From Moraxellaceae bacterium (GTDB lineage Bacteria > Pseudomonadota > Gammaproteobacteria > Pseudomonadales > UBA3067): a stretch of 7,291 nucleotides of DNA. The stretch lies in assembly GCA_002401525.1 (NCBI GenBank), contig NVTH01000135.1, positions 642-7,932 on the forward strand, given 5' to 3'. Under the pieces are notes generated by a model. The model was given only the letters and a program-made list of their open reading frames with translations. It had not been told where the DNA came from and searched no databases. The translations under genes and the position numbers were made by a program. This document shows, piece by piece, positions 5,480 through 7,291 of the stretch (position 1 is its first letter; each line of letters begins with the position of its first letter).

Positions 5480-6877
5480 GTGAGACGCACCAAAATCATA
5501 TGCACCATCGGCCCCGCGACTTCTTCTTTTGAGATGCTTAAAGCACTTTACGAAGCAGGAATGAATGTGGTCCGCCTCAATATGTCCCATGGCGATCACG
5601 AGACCCATTTAAAGGTCATCAAAGCAATCAAAACCCTCAACCAAGAAATTGAGTTCCCTATTCCTATACTGGTGGACACCCAGGGACCGGAAATTCGCAC
5701 CGGCCATCTCGACAGCGATCTGCAACTCAATGAGGGAGATTCTATTTCGGTCTCAGTCATTGCCGACACGTCCGAGACTCGCTCAATTCACATTGACTAC
5801 CAAGATTTGATTGAGTCGGTCAATGTCGGGGATCGCATTACTGTCGATAACGGTTTGATCAACTTGGAAGTGCAAAGCAAAGAAAAGTTTAAGATGCAGT
5901 GCAAGATCATTGATGGGGGGTTATTGAAAAGTAAACGCCACGTTAATCTTCCCGGAATTCGCGTGAATTTACCCGCTCTCACCTCAAAAGATCAGCACGA
6001 TATTCAATTTGCTGCGGAGCATGAAGTGGACTTCATTGCCTTGTCTTTTGTTCGTCGAGCCGAAGACATCGATGAACTCAGAGAGTTATTGGGCAGCCGA
6101 GGCAGTAAGATAAAAATCATCGCTAAAATTGAAGACCAGGAAGCGCTGATTAATATCGACGCCATCATTAAAAATGCAGACGCAATCATGGTGGCGCGCG
6201 GCGATCTTGGGGTGGAAGTGCCCATCGCCCAACTGCCCAATTTACAGCGTAAAATTGTACGACTGTGCCATGAAAGCGGCAAGCGAGTCATCGTCGCTAC
6301 CCACTTATTAGAGTCAATGATTGAAAACCCCATCCCCACTCGTGCCGAAGCGACGGATGTGGCCAATGCAGTGTATGAAGAAGTCGACGCGATTATGTTG
6401 TCCGGGGAAACAACGGTCGGTAAATACCCTATCAAGTGCATCGAGTATTTGGATTTAATTGCCAAAGAGTCTGAGAAGGTAAGAGGCTTACAGTTTTCAT
6501 CGCGGCTTCAAAAGAATGTCGACAAGCAGCATCTAGCCGCTTCTGCCGTGGAACTCGCCGAATCACTACAGGCCAAAGGGATTGTAGTCATTACCCGCCG
6601 AGGGATTATGGCCCAATTTGTAACCAACTGCCGACCTTTTCAAGTCAACATATTCGCCTTCACCAACGATAACCGCACACGCCGCCAACTCCAGCTGAAT
6701 CGTAGCGTAGTGCCTTATTTAACGCACTTTAGCAGTGACCCAGAGAAAACTTTAAGCCAGGCTTTAACTCGACTTAAAGAAAATAATCAAATGGTGACAG
6801 GGGACAAAGTAGTGGTAATCTCTGACGTGATTGCCGCCACCGGCATCGATACCATTCAAATCCGACGCATTGAATAG
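5480..6877 (+). CDS. pyk: Pyruvate kinase
   Basis: About 465 aa, normal for bacterial pyruvate kinase; it converts phosphoenolpyruvate and ADP to pyruvate and ATP in the cytoplasm. From the GTG start the protein begins RRTKIICTIGPATSS, the standard opening. Other marks: NVVRLNMSHGD (R32, N34, S36), DTQGPEIRTG (66-75), the B domain at about 68-166, IIAKIEDQEA with catalytic K216 and metal-binding E218, MVARGDLGVEVP with D242, ATHLLESMIENPIPTRAE (T274), and LSGETTVGKYP. GPEIR (Glu, not the Lys of PykA-type GPKIR) places it with the PykF-like, K+-dependent group by known family rules. The domain after about 340 is complete, but the allosteric effector cannot be told. The frame stays open to a TTG at 5318, but that extension looks non-coding. 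Downstream is aceA; both sit at the PEP-pyruvate-acetate branch, although a 346-bp gap suggests separate promoters. Confidence 0.95.
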   Translation: MRRTKIICTIGPATSSFEMLKALYEAGMNVVRLNMSHGDHETHLKVIKAIKTLNQEIEFPIPILVDTQGPEIRTGHLDSDLQLNEGDSISVSVIADTSETRSIHIDYQDLIESVNVGDRITVDNGLINLEVQSKEKFKMQCKIIDGGLLKSKRHVNLPGIRVNLPALTSKDQHDIQFAAEHEVDFIALSFVRRAEDIDELRELLGSRGSKIKIIAKIEDQEALINIDAIIKNADAIMVARGDLGVEVPIAQLPNLQRKIVRLCHESGKRVIVATHLLESMIENPIPTRAEATDVANAVYEEVDAIMLSGETTVGKYPIKCIEYLDLIAKESEKVRGLQFSSRLQKNVDKQHLAASAVELAESLQAKGIVVITRRGIMAQFVTNCRPFQVNIFAFTNDNRTRRQLQLNRSVVPYLTHFSSDPEKTLSQALTRLKENNQMVTGDKVVVISDVIAATGIDTIQIRRIE

Positions 6878-7157
6878 TTAATGGTTGGGCTAATCCCTCA
6901 AAGCTTAACCCCTCCAAACCAAGAACAATCAACTAGAGCCAACACCTCGAAAGCGTCACAAAACAGGCTCTCAAACCACGGCTTCTAACTAGCAACAAGA
7001 GACAAACATTAATATTTTCAATTGCTTATATTCACCTCCCTTAGATTCCCAAAGAGGTGGCTCACAGCCCATTCACACTAGTTATACTGATTATCATAAA
7101 TATACACTTCATTTATTCACCATACTTCTCTACACTCCACGTCCAAACCAAAACTCC

Positions 7158-7192
7158 GCAAATTCAACTCGCCCTAGCGGGCAAGAATTTGT
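7158..7192 (+). promoter_or_regulatory. Hairpin in the probable aceA leader
   Basis: Outer stem GCAAATTC (7158-7165) with GAATTTGT (7185-7192, one G-U pair); inner stem GCCC (7171-7174) with GGGC (7179-7182) around TAGC, with an unequal internal loop between. It ends about 30 bases before the ATG and 20 before the ribosome site, with no T-run, so it is more likely a leader structure or protein site than a terminator. Confidence 0.45.
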
Positions 7193-7212
7193 GCCGTTTC
7201 TAAATGTAAGTT

Positions 7213-7217
7213 AAGGA
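7213..7217 (+). promoter_or_regulatory. Ribosome binding site of aceA
   Basis: AAGGA six bases before the ATG at 7224, good spacing; supports that start. Confidence 0.75.
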
Positions 7218-7223
7218 TCCCTC

Positions 7224-7291
7224 ATGTCACAGTACACACAAGACATCGAAGCTATTGCTGCTCTTAAAGAAGAGCAAGGCAGTGGCTGGGC
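7224..7291 (+). CDS. aceA: Isocitrate lyase, N-terminal fragment (cut by window end)
   Basis: Only 22 codons are visible. The peptide MSQYTQDIEAIAALKEEQ followed by GSGW closely follows the remembered N-terminus of pseudomonad-type isocitrate lyase (MSAYQNEIKAVAALKE, then NGSSW). The enzyme splits isocitrate into glyoxylate and succinate, the entry step of the glyoxylate shunt used on acetate and fatty acids. No catalytic motif lies within the window, so the call rests on the N-terminal resemblance, a good ribosome site and the metabolic context. The gene runs off the right edge and is not truncated biologically as far as can be seen. Confidence 0.8.
   Translation, partial: MSQYTQDIEAIAALKEEQGSGW

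Larger units (their letters stand above)
6878..7223. other. Gene-free stretch ahead of aceA
   Basis: About 346 bases, AT-rich and low in G on this strand, with no reading frame worth calling. A weak imperfect hairpin lies just after pyk (GGTT near 6883 with AACC near 6906) but has no T-run, so no clear terminator is visible. The aceA promoter probably lies around 7070-7130, where TTCACA (7072-7077) and several AT-rich hexamers occur; none gives a convincing pair. A leader hairpin is entered separately. Confidence 0.45.

Noticed and set aside
6004..6465. 153-aa open frame on the minus strand inside pyruvate kinase
   Set aside because: Fully antisense to a conserved gene, low-complexity Ser/Arg/Met-rich product, no family resemblance.
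7072..7100. Sigma-70 promoter for aceA (TTCACA with CATAAA at 17-base spacing)
   Set aside because: The -10 is poor and several equally weak alternatives exist in this AT-rich stretch; not called as a feature.

Overview
The window looks like a chromosomal segment of a moderate-GC, probably marine gammaproteobacterium. The evidence is the protein content: a pseudomonad/Marinobacter-like isocitrate lyase N-terminus, a FATP-type acyl-CoA synthetase, a PF10118 'metal-dependent hydrolase', a CheX-REC fusion and a miniature PstS-like periplasmic protein. This is an inference from remembered family members; no search was run. No phage, plasmid, CRISPR, tRNA or rRNA gene is visible.

Layout, left to right. 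A small secreted PstS-like protein (24-464, +) is followed by a gene-free stretch holding a MITE-like element: two perfect 31-bp inverted arms (553-583 and 679-709), each able to fold into its own hairpin, flanked by degenerate tandem copies of a GTCATTCC-type unit. Next, on the minus strand, is a chemotaxis-type protein joining a CheX phosphatase domain to a response-regulator receiver (787-1764). After another gene-poor stretch and a clear intrinsic terminator (2036-2071, serving the minus strand) comes a 603-aa acyl-CoA synthetase (2117-3928, -). A roughly 380-bp divergent intergenic region with a perfect TATAAT box and several inverted and direct repeats separates it from a PF10118 membrane-associated, putative di-iron protein (4310-5197, +), which ends at an intrinsic terminator (5248-5269). 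The right end carries pyruvate kinase (5480-6877, +) and, after a 346-bp gap, the first 68 bases of isocitrate lyase aceA (7224 to the window edge, +).

How the genes fit together. The right half has a carbon-metabolism theme: fatty-acid activation to acyl-CoA, a poorly characterised PF10118 protein often found near lipid or redox genes, pyruvate kinase (last step of glycolysis) and isocitrate lyase (first step of the glyoxylate shunt, needed when growing on acetate or fatty acids). Spacing and terminators indicate separate transcription units, not one operon. The left half (PstS-like protein, CheX-REC) looks like an unrelated sensing/signalling neighbourhood. I see no convincing new multi-gene system. 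The most unusual items are the inverted-repeat element, the CheX-REC fusion, the repeat-rich divergent promoter region and a hairpin in the probable aceA leader.
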